Positions 49,918-63,515 of a stretch of 64,000 bases of DNA are shown piece after piece (positions within the stretch are counted from its first letter, which is position 1; each line of letters starts with the position of its first letter). Below the pieces are notes generated by a model. It made no database searches. It had not been told where the DNA came from and saw only the letters and a list, made by a program, of their open reading frames with translations. Origin of the DNA: Choanephora cucurbitarum (Eukaryota; Mucoromycota; Mucoromycetes; Mucorales; Choanephoraceae); assembly GCA_025331435.1 (NCBI GenBank), contig JAIWNI010000108.1, forward strand, positions 30,924-94,923, in the 5' to 3' direction. Made by a program: the position numbers and the translations under genes.

Positions 49918-51360
49918 TTTTCTTTAGAAAAAAAATATAGAACAAATCCGTTAATTTCTTTTTTTTTTTTTAGTATTTTTCCGAAAGCGGGGCAGTAGCT
50001 TCTATAATTATCAATAAGAAATTTAATCGAATTGACAACACACAATATCAAGAAAAAATTAGACACACAAGTTTTTGACTGTCTATTTTAACATGCAATC
50101 AAACTGCTCGAGCTGAAAAATGCAACTTGTAAGCCTATTCGTCCGAATTGAGAGGTTTAGACATGAGCTATATTAGGTTAAATGGAATCAAAAGAAAACA
50201 TTTTGATCTGTTCTTCTTTTTGATTTACAAAGCATAACTCTTTCGAAACTGATTCAGATTTATCTGCTTGTCTAACAAGCTATCCATCTTGTTAAAAGAA
50301 AGCTACTGTCTTGGAAAGGACAAGTTAGAAACGCTCTAAAAAGGGGAAGGTTGATACTTGAACAATCAAATAAGCAGACATCTATACAGAAGAAAGTGAG
50401 TACTCAACTATATTTGCCTTTGTCAATCATGTATCATTGCATGGCAGAGACGCTTTTTACTGTGATGTTCAGTTGTCATGCAGATTTGTTACAAATGAGG
50501 CGACACATGATGCCGGTTCGATCGACTTTTAATTCTGATCTTGTGTTACTAAAAAGGTAGTGTAATCACTAATTGATATGTCTAATTCTTTTCTAATAAA
50601 GCGACAGCAACAGTATATACTGTTCACCTAAAAAGCAGCCTCTTTCTTGTAACTCTTTGAGCAAGCAAGAGTTGGTGCAATCCCAATTTAAATAACTATT
50701 GATACCTGCTTTTTTCGATGCAAGTTTCTGAAGTACCTTTTGTTATAGTGTATTTATTTTGATTATTGTATCAGTAACCTCACGAAAAGCTGTACTTATT
50801 TCTGTTGTAGAAGGTACTGTATGAGCTACTACCAAATGTATTTCTTATGCAACCATAAATACAGTAGCAATGAGCATATGGCAAGCCAAAACAACCCTGA
50901 AATCTATAGAGGTGTATGACCTATTACTCCTAGGAGTATGTTAGGAGTATTACCAAGAAAATTACATATCATGTTGCTTTTATACTTTTATCCTTTACTA
51001 TTTGGTGTCCCATAATCAACGATCTCAACGGCCAAAGCAACACTTGATGTTTCTGGATAATCTACATCGGGCATAAAAGTAGAACCGGGTTACACAGTGC
51101 CAGTTACTGTGTAGTCATGCGATAAATCGCCATCAAGTGCTGATTACAATTCTTATTCACTGGCCTAGAGCTCTTCGAGCCATAACACAGACACTTGTTT
51201 ACCTCCCCTTCTTACTTTTTATATGGCAATGTAATTCTCCTTGCTGACATTTGCCGTAATCTTGCTACACTTTCTGTATCTTTATTGCAAATACTATGAC
51301 GTTGTTCTTCCTTGGCCATCTTCAAACATTAAAATGCAATAGAAAAAGAAGAACAGTTTA
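49918..51360. other. Intergenic
   Basis: Spacer between the starts/ends of the SET-like and FIS1 genes. The frame at 50351-50560 shows no family match. A short direct repeat (TTAGGAGTA twice) is visible around 50930-50952. No RNA gene was recognised. Confidence 0.5.
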
Positions 51361-51976
51361 TTATTTTGATCTTTTTACAACTGCAGCAACTAAAGCAGCA
51401 CCTACTGCTACAACACCACTCACAATAGCCAAACCAATCACACCCTCTATAACTAAAATGAATAAAAGCATTGCCTTGAATTTTCTCTCTCTTTACCTGT
51501 AGATACTTTATCATCAATCAACTGCTTTAAAGCAAGGGCTTGATCATTACGTGGTTCTAGCTTTAACAACTGATCATTAAAACGTCTGGCTTCTGAATAA
51601 TTCGAGAGTTTAAAGTTGCCAATAGCCAAAAAGTATAAACATTCTCTTCTTCTTTCAGGTGCGTCTGTATAGATTTCTAAATATAACAGATAAGTGAACT
51701 GTCGTTGGCGTATTTGTCTATTGCTTTACCTGTTAATAGTTTGATACCGAGCTCTAAGTGATCTGGCTTTGTTGATTTGATCAAACCCCATGCATAGTTG
51801 AACTTGGTCTGAATGGTCACGTATTCGCCTTCTTTAATATATTGCCTTCGCAGTACCTGAATGACTACACTAGTTAGGGAAAAGAACACTGAAAGACGTT
51901 TAGACCTTACCTCGAGTTCAGCCGGACTAAGAGGTGTTTGAGCATCTTGTATTAAGGGTGTAGAAACTGATTTCAT
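51361..51976 (-). CDS. FIS1: Mitochondrial fission protein FIS1
   Basis: Tail-anchored outer mitochondrial and peroxisomal membrane adaptor that recruits the dynamin Dnm1 through Mdv1/Caf4 in fungi. Exons 51911-51976, 51730-51856, 51497-51676, 51361-51446 give 152 residues, the standard size. The TPR-like bundle is recognised by [40 protein letters not shown] and [20 protein letters not shown]. The C-terminal anchor [20 protein letters not shown] is followed by the basic tail VVKRSK, which is the targeting signal. All four junctions keep phase. Confidence 0.96.
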
Positions 51977-53671
51977 TGTAACGAATAGAAAAAAATATAT
52001 AAAAAAAAGAAAGTTACACTTTTCAAAAAGCACACTCGAATATATATATATATATTTTGCATTGAAGTAGCGCAAACTAGTCTATGACAAAGCAAATAAT
52101 CATGGAGTAAAAAAATCAAGGCCAAAGCCATGCCTTACTACAGTAGCATGAATAACATCAGAACTAGCTAGAAGCATCCACATTTGATGAACGTGCCAAG
52201 GGTTCTATTTCAGGATGCTTAATAATGCAGATACTTCTTTTAAAAAATTAATTTCTGAGGGTGATAAAGCAAGCAGCAATGACACGCACACATGTTGCTG
52301 AGTAAATGAGACTACATGATATATGATTGTGTACCGGGCATATTTAAAGTGAATCAGTTAACTATGAGCGACATAGGTTTTTATTTTTTTGAGTTTGAAT
52401 ACTATGATTCCACTTAGGCATATTCTGAGTCAACCAATATATCTGACAAGTGCACAAAAATAAGATAAAAATGGACAAATCTAATTTACTATAATATGTG
52501 CCTATAAAGTTTTCACAGAAACACGTATATGCAAAAAGAAAGTAATTGCACTTATTATTTGCCTCAGCGACAGTAAGTAAAAAACACCTACTAAGTAACC
52601 CCATTTCAGTTCCCCTGTCTTTCCTGTTTACTAATATGATATACATTTATCAAGCAAGAAATTATTTAGAGCTGTAAAGAGCTTGCCTCTAGTCCTCTTT
52701 GCTCGCAAATGGCATTCACTTATTCACTTCATTAATAGCGATACAAAAGGCCAGCTGAGATTGAATTTGCTAATCTGCATGAATCAAACAGCTCTACCAA
52801 GTCATGTTGAATAAGAAGTCCATTATATACCAATGAATGCCTAGAGACTTTATTAGTTGTTAGGACCACTTCATTAGTAATAGAGTGATGAATAAAACGG
52901 GTTTCAGTTTGGCAGTGACAAGCTGAGGTGCAGTATACAGTGGTCTATCTTGCTTGTTTTCCCTTTCTCTGCTTTAAGAATCCATGCAAATAGAGTGTTT
53001 CAGTGGGATAAAAAGCAACTATCGATACATAGAGTACCTGAAATGCTAGGAAAAAGTGAAAGGCAACACTTAATTTACCTTATGTAGAATGATATAAAAC
53101 ATGTCATAATCTTCTATTAGTCAATCAAGACAATATGTCTGATACGAATGAAGTTGATGGTCAGTGTATTAAGAGCATACAGAAGGAAGGGTAAACTCAA
53201 TACCATCCATTTGATAATATCGAGAAGAGTAGATTTAAATGCTTATCGACTATTCTTACGAAAATCAAAAGATATCTTTAGAAACATGGTTTAGAAGCAA
53301 TCAAGTCAAATGTAAGTTAAAGAAGTTAGCCTTATGAACTTTGATAGCTGTACTAAGCAGCCTTATGCATCTAGGTCATCAAAAGAAAACAAGGACATTT
53401 TTTCCTTTACAAAAGCAAAGAAAAGAAGGTGGTTTCGCAACACTTAAACTCACATAAAGCTATTTTGTCTTGCTACTGAACGATGTTGTGAAAGCTCAGT
53501 ATTATTTGGCACATCAAGATTATGTGCTGACTTTCTCTCTCTCTCTCTCTTTTTGTACATATACACAGAGTATTGAGTCCTTAAAAATTGAGTTTATCAG
53601 AGATATCTGAGGAGTTTTTTTTTCTTTTGTTTTTCTGTTATATATATATATATATATATACTCTTACAAAT
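51977..53671. other. Intergenic, with two (TA)n tracts
   Basis: Divergent spacer between FIS1 and the RING gene. It contains (TA)n at 52040-52055 and 53639-53660. An ATG at 53135 opens a short frame (MSDTNEVDG) ending at a GT, but I could not link it to later exons. No gene was called. Confidence 0.5.
53639..53660. repeat. (TA)n microsatellite
   Basis: Eleven TA units, 11 nt before the RING gene start codon, so probably in its 5' leader or core promoter. Confidence 0.8.
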
Positions 53672-54977
53672 ATGCGCTTTGGATCGTGTATTTATTGCCA
53701 TAGAGTCATTGCCATCGTGAACGGTACACGCGTGTGTGGGTCATGCTATATACTTGATCAAGTAAAGGCCAAAAAAAAAGTCAAAAAGCTCATCTCTTTA
53801 AACACTTACATATATTAACTTTTAGCGTGATCTTGTTCAAGAGGAAAGCGAAGACGAAGAGGAAGACGAAGAGGAAGAGGAGGAGCTAGAATACTTATCT
53901 GAATATGAGGATATGAGTGATAGTGAGAATTATGTTAATGAGATAAGCCAATTTTTTGAGCAGAGATGGTATGATCATATATCTCGTGCAAATCAACTAC
54001 ATCGAGAGTGGATTGATGACGATACAGATGGTGAATTAGACTTTGTTTATCAAGAAATGGATTCAGGTGATGAAGTATTCATTGACCACCAAGAAGAAGA
54101 TTCAGGCGACGAAGCGTTTGTTGGCTACCGAGAAGGAGATTCAGATGCTTATGAAAGGCCTCCTTTACTTGAACTTCCAGATGATGATAGTATAGAATTA
54201 GCATCTGTCTATGATGAAGTACACAATGATTATGAAGAATCAGATGCTTACGATAGTGAAGGTCCTCCAGCTATCTATTCTTTAGATTTTAGTGATGAAG
54301 AAGATGAAGACGAAACACTGTCCAACATAGTAGAGGAGAGTCTTGGTGTTTATTTCGAAAGACTGTACTCTATCAGAGAGCGTCTAAGGCAAAATAATGA
54401 CTATACAACAGAAACACTAATACAGCAATTACTTCAGTAATGATTTTTCTATAGTAATGGTAGTAGTAGTACTAAATTGAACTTTGTTTAGCATTTATGT
54501 TGCCAACGGAACACATGAAAGGTATGTATCTAAAGGGACTCTAAATGTATAGAGGGAACTCAATGCGTGTAATAGTAACACAAAAGGTGCCACAGAATCA
54601 CAGATGGCTGCACTCAAAAGACGCATGCTGACTCAACAAGAGTTATTGGATGGTTATAGTTCTAGTCAGTTTTCATACTTTTCGTTTATCTTGTACAGTT
54701 GAATAACCGAATTAGGAGATAGATGAATGCACCATTTGTACTGAAACCTATGATGATAAGCTTGAACTGACAGAGTTACCTTGCAGCCACGAATATCATT
54801 CTGCCTGCATTAGACAATGGCTCAGAATCAACTCGACTTGTCCGATATGGTAAAAGTCAGGATAAATTTACTTCAATAGCTTAATGTTAACCCTCTTTCT
54901 CTTTCTCAAAAAGTCGACAAACATTAGCTGTATCTATATCGAATCATTCTGTAGAGTTTATGGATGATGTGGATTAA
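53672..54977 (+). CDS. RING-H2 ubiquitin ligase-like protein with acidic middle
   Basis: A 343-residue protein in six exons: 53672-53761, 53826-54436, 54492-54521, 54555-54664, 54723-54849, 54914-54977; the sum is 1032 nt and all phases agree. The N-terminus has two Cys pairs, CIYC and CGSC, spaced like a small zinc ribbon. An acidic low-complexity region follows (ESEDEEEDEEEEEE) with an imperfect repeat built on DSGDE.F. Residues 283-325 form a RING-H2: CTIC, then LPCSHEYHSACIRQWL, then STCPIC, giving eight metal ligands. The architecture, zinc ribbon-acidic-RING, resembles RNF126/115-type E3 ligases, which bind substrates through an N-terminal zinc finger. Exon 3 (30 nt) and its borders are less certain. 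Confidence 0.82.
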
Positions 54978-55227
54978 GAACAATGTACATAAAACAAAAA
55001 ATTAAGAAGGAAACATCTCCTCTATACCATTGAAACAGCCAAATAAAAGGAAAATCTTTTGTTAGTAGAAAGCCATTTTGCATCATAATCTACTTTGGCT
55101 CTGTGTTTGCTTTAGTAAAGATGTTCACAAAAGTAAGTCCCGACAAATAAAAAGTCAGATCTTAGGGACAATTTTCCCTTACACACTCTAAAGGTTCCTT
55201 TCTTTTTTTGTATTAATAATTTCAATC

Positions 55228-56399
55228 ATGTCTTCTCGACCTAGAGTTCTAAACGGTATAGTTCAAACTGACATGAACTAAACTGACGCTGACATATGTA
55301 TACACATGAAGTGGGCGCTGGTGCTGTTGGCGCCATTTACTCATGGCGACTTGCCAAAACTTGTGATGTCACCACAGTATGTCGCTCCAATTATCAGGCA
55401 GTCAAAGACAACGGATTTGATATTGATTCTGCCAAATTTGGTAAAGAAATCTTTCGTCCTCATCAAGGTAAAGCAGGTGCAATATCGTATCCCCTTTTCA
55501 CTTATCTAATGATGAATTAGTGGTGCGCTATGTGGAAGATTGTAATGGAGATCCCTTTGACTATATTTTGGTGACTATGAAAGCTCTTCCTGAATGCTAT
55601 AATGTAGCTGACATTATTGCACCTGCTGTTTCCGAGAAGACAACTATCGTCCTAATCCAAAATGGTCTTGGTGTAGAAGAGCCTATTACTGAACGATTTC
55701 CTAATAACCCCATTGTATCCATTGTAGCTTATATCGGTACCTCTCAAACAGGTCTCGGTAAGATCTCTATGGTCGGTAAGGAAACATTGGTAATTGGCAA
55801 ATACCTAAATGCCAAGACAGATTCAGATAAACAACGTGAGGCCTTTGTTGAGTTACTTAAGCAAGGCGATGTTGATGTTTCAGTAGTAGAGGATGTTGAG
55901 CGTGTTCGTTGGCAAAAGCTTTTCTGGTATGCTTTTTCTTTCATCTCATGCTTGACTTGATCTGATTTGTCTGTAGGAACACGGCCTTTTCTTCCGTCTG
56001 TGCAACCACAGGTATGAATACAACAGAGTGCTTAAACAACACAGAGGCTATGAAGGTAGTCCGAAATGTGATGAGTGAAGTCATTGATGCTGCTAATGCT
56101 CATGACTATCAATTTGATCATGATGCTGAAATGCAAACCATGATTGCCAGAACAGAGGCTACAGCACAAAATTACAAACCTTCCATGTAAAGCTGTTCTA
56201 TTCTTAAAAATGTAGTTACATAACTCACCTATATTATACACTTAGGCAATTGGATAGAGAACGAAATAGTCCAATGGAAGTAGAGGTTATTCTGGGTACT
56301 CCCTTAAAGAGAGCCAAAGCAAAAGGTTTAGCTGTACCTCACTTGGAAACCATGCATGCTATCCTTAGTGCTATCAATGCTCAAATGATTAAGAAATAA
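55228..56399 (+). CDS. 2-dehydropantoate 2-reductase family protein
   Basis: A PanE/ApbA-type NADPH-dependent reductase that converts ketopantoate to pantoate in pantothenate and CoA synthesis; some members act on other 2-oxo acids. Exons 55228-55255, 55312-55467, 55521-55926, 55977-56186, 56246-56399 give 317 residues. The Rossmann loop is VGAGAVGAIYSWRLA. Further motifs: YILVTMKALPECYNV, TTIVLIQNGLGVEEPI, the catalytic-Lys region VRWQKLFWNTAFSSVCA, and the C-terminal SPMEVEVILGTPLKRAKAKG. The glycine loop is completed only when intron 1 is removed. No other pantothenate gene is adjacent. Confidence 0.92.
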
Positions 56400-56555
56400 G
56401 AGAAAATAGAAAAAAGCCACTTTTTTCAATATTTTATTTTAAACTCGAGAAATCACATACATATACACACACACATACATATACATAAAGACCCCATAAG
56501 AATGATAAAATAAAGAAGAAGACAGAATGCCCTTTTTTATGACTTTATTTTAAAT

Positions 56556-57010
56556 TTAACGGTACTATAGAAGGAAGAAGACAAATGAGTTGAATTGCAA
56601 CTAAATATAAGCTGATGCTTACCTTGTGGAAACCGATGTCACTGGCGTATTCACGGAAACATTGACGACAGATGTTGAGGTTGTACTTGCGGATCAAACC
56701 AGCACGGTGAGCACAGACACGACTAGATAATAAGACAATTAATATGTGTACATCCCATATTATATAGGTTTATAAGCAACATGATTCTTCTTTTAGAAAA
56801 AAATAGATAAAATCATGTTGGGTGGCTTATTAAGCGTCCTTTTTTCTTTCTTTTTTCTTCATGACCATGGCATAGAGAACACGAGAAATAAAAGAGAAAA
56901 GAAGGACAAAACATAACAAAAAAGCAGGTCTATTGTGTGTTTACTTACCATTGGCGAGAGCCTTTACCGTAGGACTTGGGGTGAGAGTTCCAGACGTTAG
57001 CGTGAACCAT
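56556..57010 (-). CDS. RPS29: 40S ribosomal protein S29 (uS14)
   Basis: A 56-residue zinc-binding small-subunit protein. Three exons: 56949-57010, 56623-56722 and 56556-56564; the last contributes only Tyr-Arg and the stop in 9 nt. The sequence begins [20 protein letters not shown]. The zinc ligands are CRVC and CRQC in [20 protein letters not shown]; it ends GFHKYR, the universal terminus. Intron 1 (226 nt) is long for this genome and intron 2 is 58 nt. No open frame long enough to be noticed covers it; it was found by reading the minus strand. Confidence 0.95.
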
Positions 57011-57631
57011 ATTGTTCTGTTTGCAAAAGCGGAAAAAGAGGAGGAAAACTCACTACTGCCGGCTCTGATCCATTTTTTTTTCTTACCTCGCCCACCCCCT
57101 CACCAGTTTCGAGGTCCGGAATTTTTTTCAAAATCGAGCAGCTCGTGACGTGGATACATTTTCTAAGCCTCTTTTTATGGTACCTCAACTCAGATTGGGC
57201 CCTCTCTAATTCTTTCCCTTTTTCTCTCTCTCTTTCAAGGCAAACGTTATGCACTTTTTTTCTTTCTTTAAATGTATGGCATTGGATTTTGAATAAAGCG
57301 GGATCAGAACTATAAGTCGATCAAATCGCGCTTCTTTTTTTTTTTGAGAAAGCATAAAGAGGAGCAGGAATAATTTTTTTTTCCAAAAGCAACCTATAAA
57401 GAGTTTCTTCATTCATACACTATTGAATGACCTTGCAAGAAGAGGTGAATTTCATGCCATACAATAATAAAATTTCAGACAGCGATCAATTTCAATTAAG
57501 CGTGCGTCGAATGCTGATTGGTCAAGAATAACCTAAATGAATTAAAGCTACTTTCCACCTTTCTCTCTCTCTCTTTTTTTTTCTATACCCTATAGATATA
57601 TATAAACGAAAGAAAAGAAAACTTTGGGCAA
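57011..57631. promoter_or_regulatory. Divergent promoter region of RPS29 and OST1
   Basis: A 620-bp spacer between divergent start codons. It carries purine-rich leader on the RPS29 side and, near OST1, a CT-rich run followed by TATATATAAA at 57597-57606. The open frames inside are low-complexity. Confidence 0.45.
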
Positions 57632-59309
57632 ATGCGTTCTGTCCATTTTATCTTATTCGCACTGAGCTGTCTTTGCAGTTTGGTATGGGCTATCCCTACT
57701 CAGTTTGAAAACACAAAAGTGATTCGCGTGATTGAAATCAATACTGGCATTGCGCGTGAAGATATTGGTGTTCGAGCCAAGAATGTGGATACCAAACCAG
57801 CTACTGACTATTACTTTTATTTGCCTCATATTATCACTCAGAATGCAGCTTCTGTCTCTGCATTCTTGAGAAAGCAAAAGACACCTCTTGATGTAGCCCT
57901 TCAACAGGCAGATGAGTAACTAGAACAAAAGAAAAAAAAACGCGTAACAAAATAGTTAAACCATCTAATGTAGTGATATGAATGTCTACAAAGTCACTCT
58001 AAACGAAGCCATTCAACCTCAAGAAGATCTTTTATTGGGTATCAAAGTGACTTACACTCATATTGTTAAGCCTATGCCTGCTAAATTACCTCAAGTGGCC
58101 AAGCAACATACTGTTTATGCATTCAACTCGTATTTCTTATCTCCCTATCTCAGCAAGGAAGTCAAGACTACACTCCAGTAAAGTAGTTGATAGCTTTGAC
58201 ATCTTTCTTTTTCATGCATTAACCCTATATTAGAACACCTACCAAGGGTATTGTAGGCCATACAGGTGCTGAGAACAAAAGTAATGCCAAAGACAATAAG
58301 ATTGTCTATGGCCCCTATGTCGATGTCCCCCCTCGCTCATTCCAACTCGCTACAGCTCACTTTGAAAACACTAAGCCTATGATCACTGTCACTCAATTGG
58401 AACGTGACATTCAAGTATCTCATTGGGGAAACAAGTTGTCTGTAGAAGAACATTATGCTGTACGCAATGATGGTGCTCAATTAGACTCTGACTTTAACCG
58501 TGTCAAGTACATGATGAGCCAACCTATTCATGAACAAACCAATGTCTGGAAGGGCCTGAGTTATCGATTGCCTCAGGATGCACACGATCCTTATTATCGT
58601 GATGAAGTAGGTAATGTGTCTACCTCTCGCTTTAGAGTGGAACCCACCAGAGCCGTTCTTGAAATTCAACCACGATTTCCTCTATTCGGTGGTTGGAACA
58701 CAACTTGGTATTATGGCTATCATTCTGATCTTAGTGCTTATGTGCACAAGACAAAGTTGGGTAAGCATGTATTGAACATCAAGTTTGTTGAAAATGTACA
58801 ACAGATGACAGTCGATAATGCTGTGGTTCGTATTGTCTTGCCTGAAGGATCCAAGTAAAGCAAACATGGAAATCATTTGTATGGGAAACTTACATAGTCA
58901 TACATATAGGAATGTTAAGGTTACTGCACCTTTTGATGTGAGCCAAGATATCAAAACTCATTTCACCTATTTTGATTCTACCGGTCGTGTTATGGTTGTG
59001 TTGGAAAAGAGAAATGTTGTTAAGGAACATGAGTTGCCTATTCAGGTACGGTAAACTCGAGATTATCTTGTTGTTCTGTTTAATCAATACATGTAATTTA
59101 TTAGATCGAATACGATTATGCCATGCTGGATCTCTTACAGAAGCCTCTTGTTGCTTCTGCTGTATTCTTTGGCTTCTTTGTTCTCAGTATTCTTGTTAGC
59201 AAGATGTCATTCACCATTGGCGATGAAAAGGTAAGAAAGAAAAGAAGGTGATCATTGGTATTTATGCTCATTTATTCTATGTTAGCCCAAGACACTTAAG
59301 ACAGAATAA
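57632..59309 (+). CDS. OST1: Oligosaccharyltransferase subunit OST1 (ribophorin I)
   Basis: Essential subunit of the ER oligosaccharyltransferase that N-glycosylates nascent proteins. Six exons (57632-57915, 57974-58177, 58234-58854, 58910-59045, 59105-59230, 59286-59309), 1395 nt, 464 residues. A cleavable signal peptide covers residues 1-20 (MRSVHFILFALSCLCSLVWA). The lumenal part has FENTKVIRVIEINT, RDIQVSHWGNKLSVEEHY, LSYRLPQDAHDPYYRDEVGN and RFPLFGGWNTTWYYGY. One TM near the C-terminus (VASAVFFGFFVLSILVS) is followed by a short cytosolic tail ending PKTLKTE. The last exon is 24 nt. Confidence 0.95.
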
Positions 59310-60115
59310 ATAAAACAATAAGAGAAAAAGAAAGTATCCTATTTTTGGGTGTCCTGAAAAATGTATATACCAAATTCGAAAAGTGTCTAGTTTGTTCTTT
59401 TGTTTTTATAATGGACTTTATCTACAATCCTAGGACCTTTTGCTGAACTCTTGTTCATGCAACTGGTCTCGATTCATGAACATATCCCAAACAAAACGTC
59501 TATCTAGAATGCTTTTGATATTAGCATTTTCATCATTGCTTACATACGCATCATCTGTATTTGCAAAATAGATATGATAAGTTAACGGAATCAAATTGCT
59601 GATCTAGATCACCCACACTGCTGATGGTGAGGTACTTTTATGCCTTTCTCAAGATTAAAATCATGGCAACAAGCAGCACCAAGATATGCTTTGGAACCAG
59701 TAACAAAGCCCCTCTACAACACTTATTCTAGAATGCATCTAGTGTCAATAGGACACTTGGCTCAATCACTGAATTTCTTATCCTATGACTCAGTAATACA
59801 ACTTTTTGAATGCCTACTATCAGGGCATTACGCTTCAAAGCAGCTAATGCTGAAATCTCTGTTTTCGAGTGGCAACTCGCAGTGCGAAGGAAAGAGGATG
59901 ATACAGCTTAAAAAGTTCAAAAGCGTAAATTGCATTTTCCATCAAAGCAGCTTTATTAAAACTTCGAGACATCAAAACATAGACACCCAAAATATCTGCC
60001 CTCCCCTCCAAACTTGTCAAGTGTGACTGTATTCACCACTAAGATTTTTTTCTATACATATTCTTTTTTTTTTTTACTTTTTTTTTTTCCTACTGTACAC
60101 ACATATATAAACAAT
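59310..60115. other. Spacer with unresolved coding-like segments
   Basis: Between OST1 and eIF2-gamma. A plus-strand frame is open from 59640 to 60026 (128 codons), and coding-like pieces occur on the minus strand at 59430-59990 (listed separately). The T-rich leader of eIF2-gamma occupies 60050-60090. Confidence 0.4.
59430..59990 (-). CDS. Possible small split gene, incomplete model
   Basis: On the minus strand, a segment reading GFVTGSKAYLGAACCHDF and continuing to VPHHQQCG can be joined in phase, by a GTGATC..TAAG intron, to NDENANIKSILDRRFVWDMF. That exon runs to a stop at 59430. Further upstream are SALAALKRNALIVGIQK and MSRSFNKAALMENAIYAF, but I cannot join them with good splice sites. 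The composition looks like protein, but the plus strand is also open for 128 codons here, so one of the two is a shadow. No family is recognised. Confidence 0.25.
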
Positions 60116-61797
60116 ATGACTGACGCAGTACAAATTGATGTCACCAAGTTGACACCTTTGTCTCATGAAGTTATTTCCAAGCAAGCTACCATCAATATTG
60201 GTAATGACATCTATCTTATTTTTTCTTGCTTATTGGATGTCTAATGGAGTCTTTGAAATAAAATTTTTTTTCTATAGGTACTATTGGTCACGTAGCTCAC
60301 GGTAAATCTACTGTCGTCAAAGCCATTTCTGGTGTTCAAGTAAAAAGAAAAAGAAAGTTTTGGAAACAAAAGACATCTAATTCACCATCGAATAGACCGT
60401 TCGTTTCAAGAATGAAATGGAAAGAAACATTACAATCAAGTTGGGTTATGCCAACGCAAAGATTTTCAAGTGTACCAACTCCGAATGTCCTAGACCTGGC
60501 TGTTACAAGTCTTATGGTTCTGCTAAAGAAGACAACCCAATGTGTGAACGTACTGGTTGTGGCGGTACTATGGAACTTGTGCGTCATATTTCGTTTGTCG
60601 GTAAAGTAAATGATACCATCAAGTACAATAACACTTACTTACTTGCTGGTTTGACTAGATTGTCCTGGTCACGATATTCTTGTAAATAGTATATATAATA
60701 TGGACAAGACAAGCATAGAGAAACTAACTTTTATGAAAACGGAACAATAGATGACTACCATGTTGTCAGGTGCAGCTGTCATGGATGCAGCACTTTTGTT
60801 GATTGCCGGTAACGAATCTTGTCCTCAACCTCAAACTTCCGAACATCTTGCAGCTATTGAAATCATGAAATTGGAACATGTCATCATCCTTCAAAACAAG
60901 GTTGATCTCGTCAAGAAGGAAGCTGCTCACGAACAACACCAAGATATTCTTGCCTTTGTCAAGGGTACTGTGGCTGATGGCGCCCCTGTTGTGCCCATCT
61001 CGGCCCAACTCAAGTACAACATTGACGCTGTCAACGAATATATCACCAAGAAGATTCCTGTTCCCGTACGTGACTTTGCTGCCGTACCTCGCCTGATCGT
61101 CATTCGTTCATTCGATATTAACAAACCCGGTGCCGATGTCGATAACCTTCAAGGTGGTGTTGCTGGTGGTTCTATCCTTAAGGGTGTACTCAAGATTGGT
61201 GATGAAATCGAAGTGCGTCCTGGTGTGATTATCAAAGATGCTGAGGGTCGCATTCGTGCCCGTCCTATCCTTTCCAAGATTTTGACCTTGGCTGCCGAGA
61301 CAAACAAATTAGACTTTGCTGTTCCTGGTGGTTTGATTGGTGTAGGTACTCAAATGGATCCTACCTTGTGTCGTGGTGATCGTCTGGTCGGTCAAGTATT
61401 GGGTTATCCCGGTACACTCCCTTCCATCTACACAGAATTGGAAATCTCTTATTTCTTGTTGCGTCGTCTATTGGGTGTTAAGACAGATGATAAAAAGCAA
61501 GCCAAGGTGGCTAAGCTTACTAAGGGTGAATTGCTTTTGGTCAACATTGGTTCTGTCTCCACTGGTGGTCGTGTTGTTGGTGTTAAGGCTGATCTTGCCA
61601 AGATTGTCTTGACTGGTCCTACCTGTACTGAAGTGGGTGATAAGGTGGCTATTTCTAGAAAGATTGAAAGACACTGGCGGTAAGTTTAACTGAATGTAAT
61701 TGAAATGACTTTCATCTCATCATTATCCTTTAAACATAGTCTTATTGGTTGGGGTAAGATTAAGCGTGGTACTGTTCTGGAAGCAGAAGCAAATTAA
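60116..61797 (+). CDS. GCD11: Translation initiation factor eIF2 gamma subunit
   Basis: GTP-binding core of eIF2, which brings Met-tRNAi to the 40S subunit. Six exons (60116-60200, 60278-60339, 60396-60600, 60659-60681, 60751-61679, 61740-61797) give 453 residues. G1 is [12 protein letters not shown], split by intron 1. The zinc knuckle includes [11 protein letters not shown] and CERTGC. G3 is DCPGHDIL, encoded by a 23-nt exon; G4 is LQNKVDLV and G5 is PISAQ. Domains 2 and 3 contain [24 protein letters not shown] and [11 protein letters not shown]. The C-terminus is [17 protein letters not shown]. Strong codon bias fits high expression. It converges with the helicase gene. Confidence 0.96.
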
Positions 61798-61979
61798 GAA
61801 AAAACGATTGTATATGCTTTTTAAAAATATATATAATAATAAAAGAAGAGAAAAAAAGAACGAAAGAGGGAGAAAGTTGTATATTATTTAAAACCAACTT
61901 GTCTTGTTTTGTTTACTTGTAGTGAAACGAGTGAGTAATCTGCGATTTTTTGTATGAAAGAAGAGGGGAGGAATACAAC

Positions 61980-63515
<1,536 letters not shown>

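Noticed and set aside
53135..53165. Short ATG frame MSDTNEVDG ending at a GT donor
   Set aside because: No downstream exon could be joined; the RING gene has its own start at 53672.
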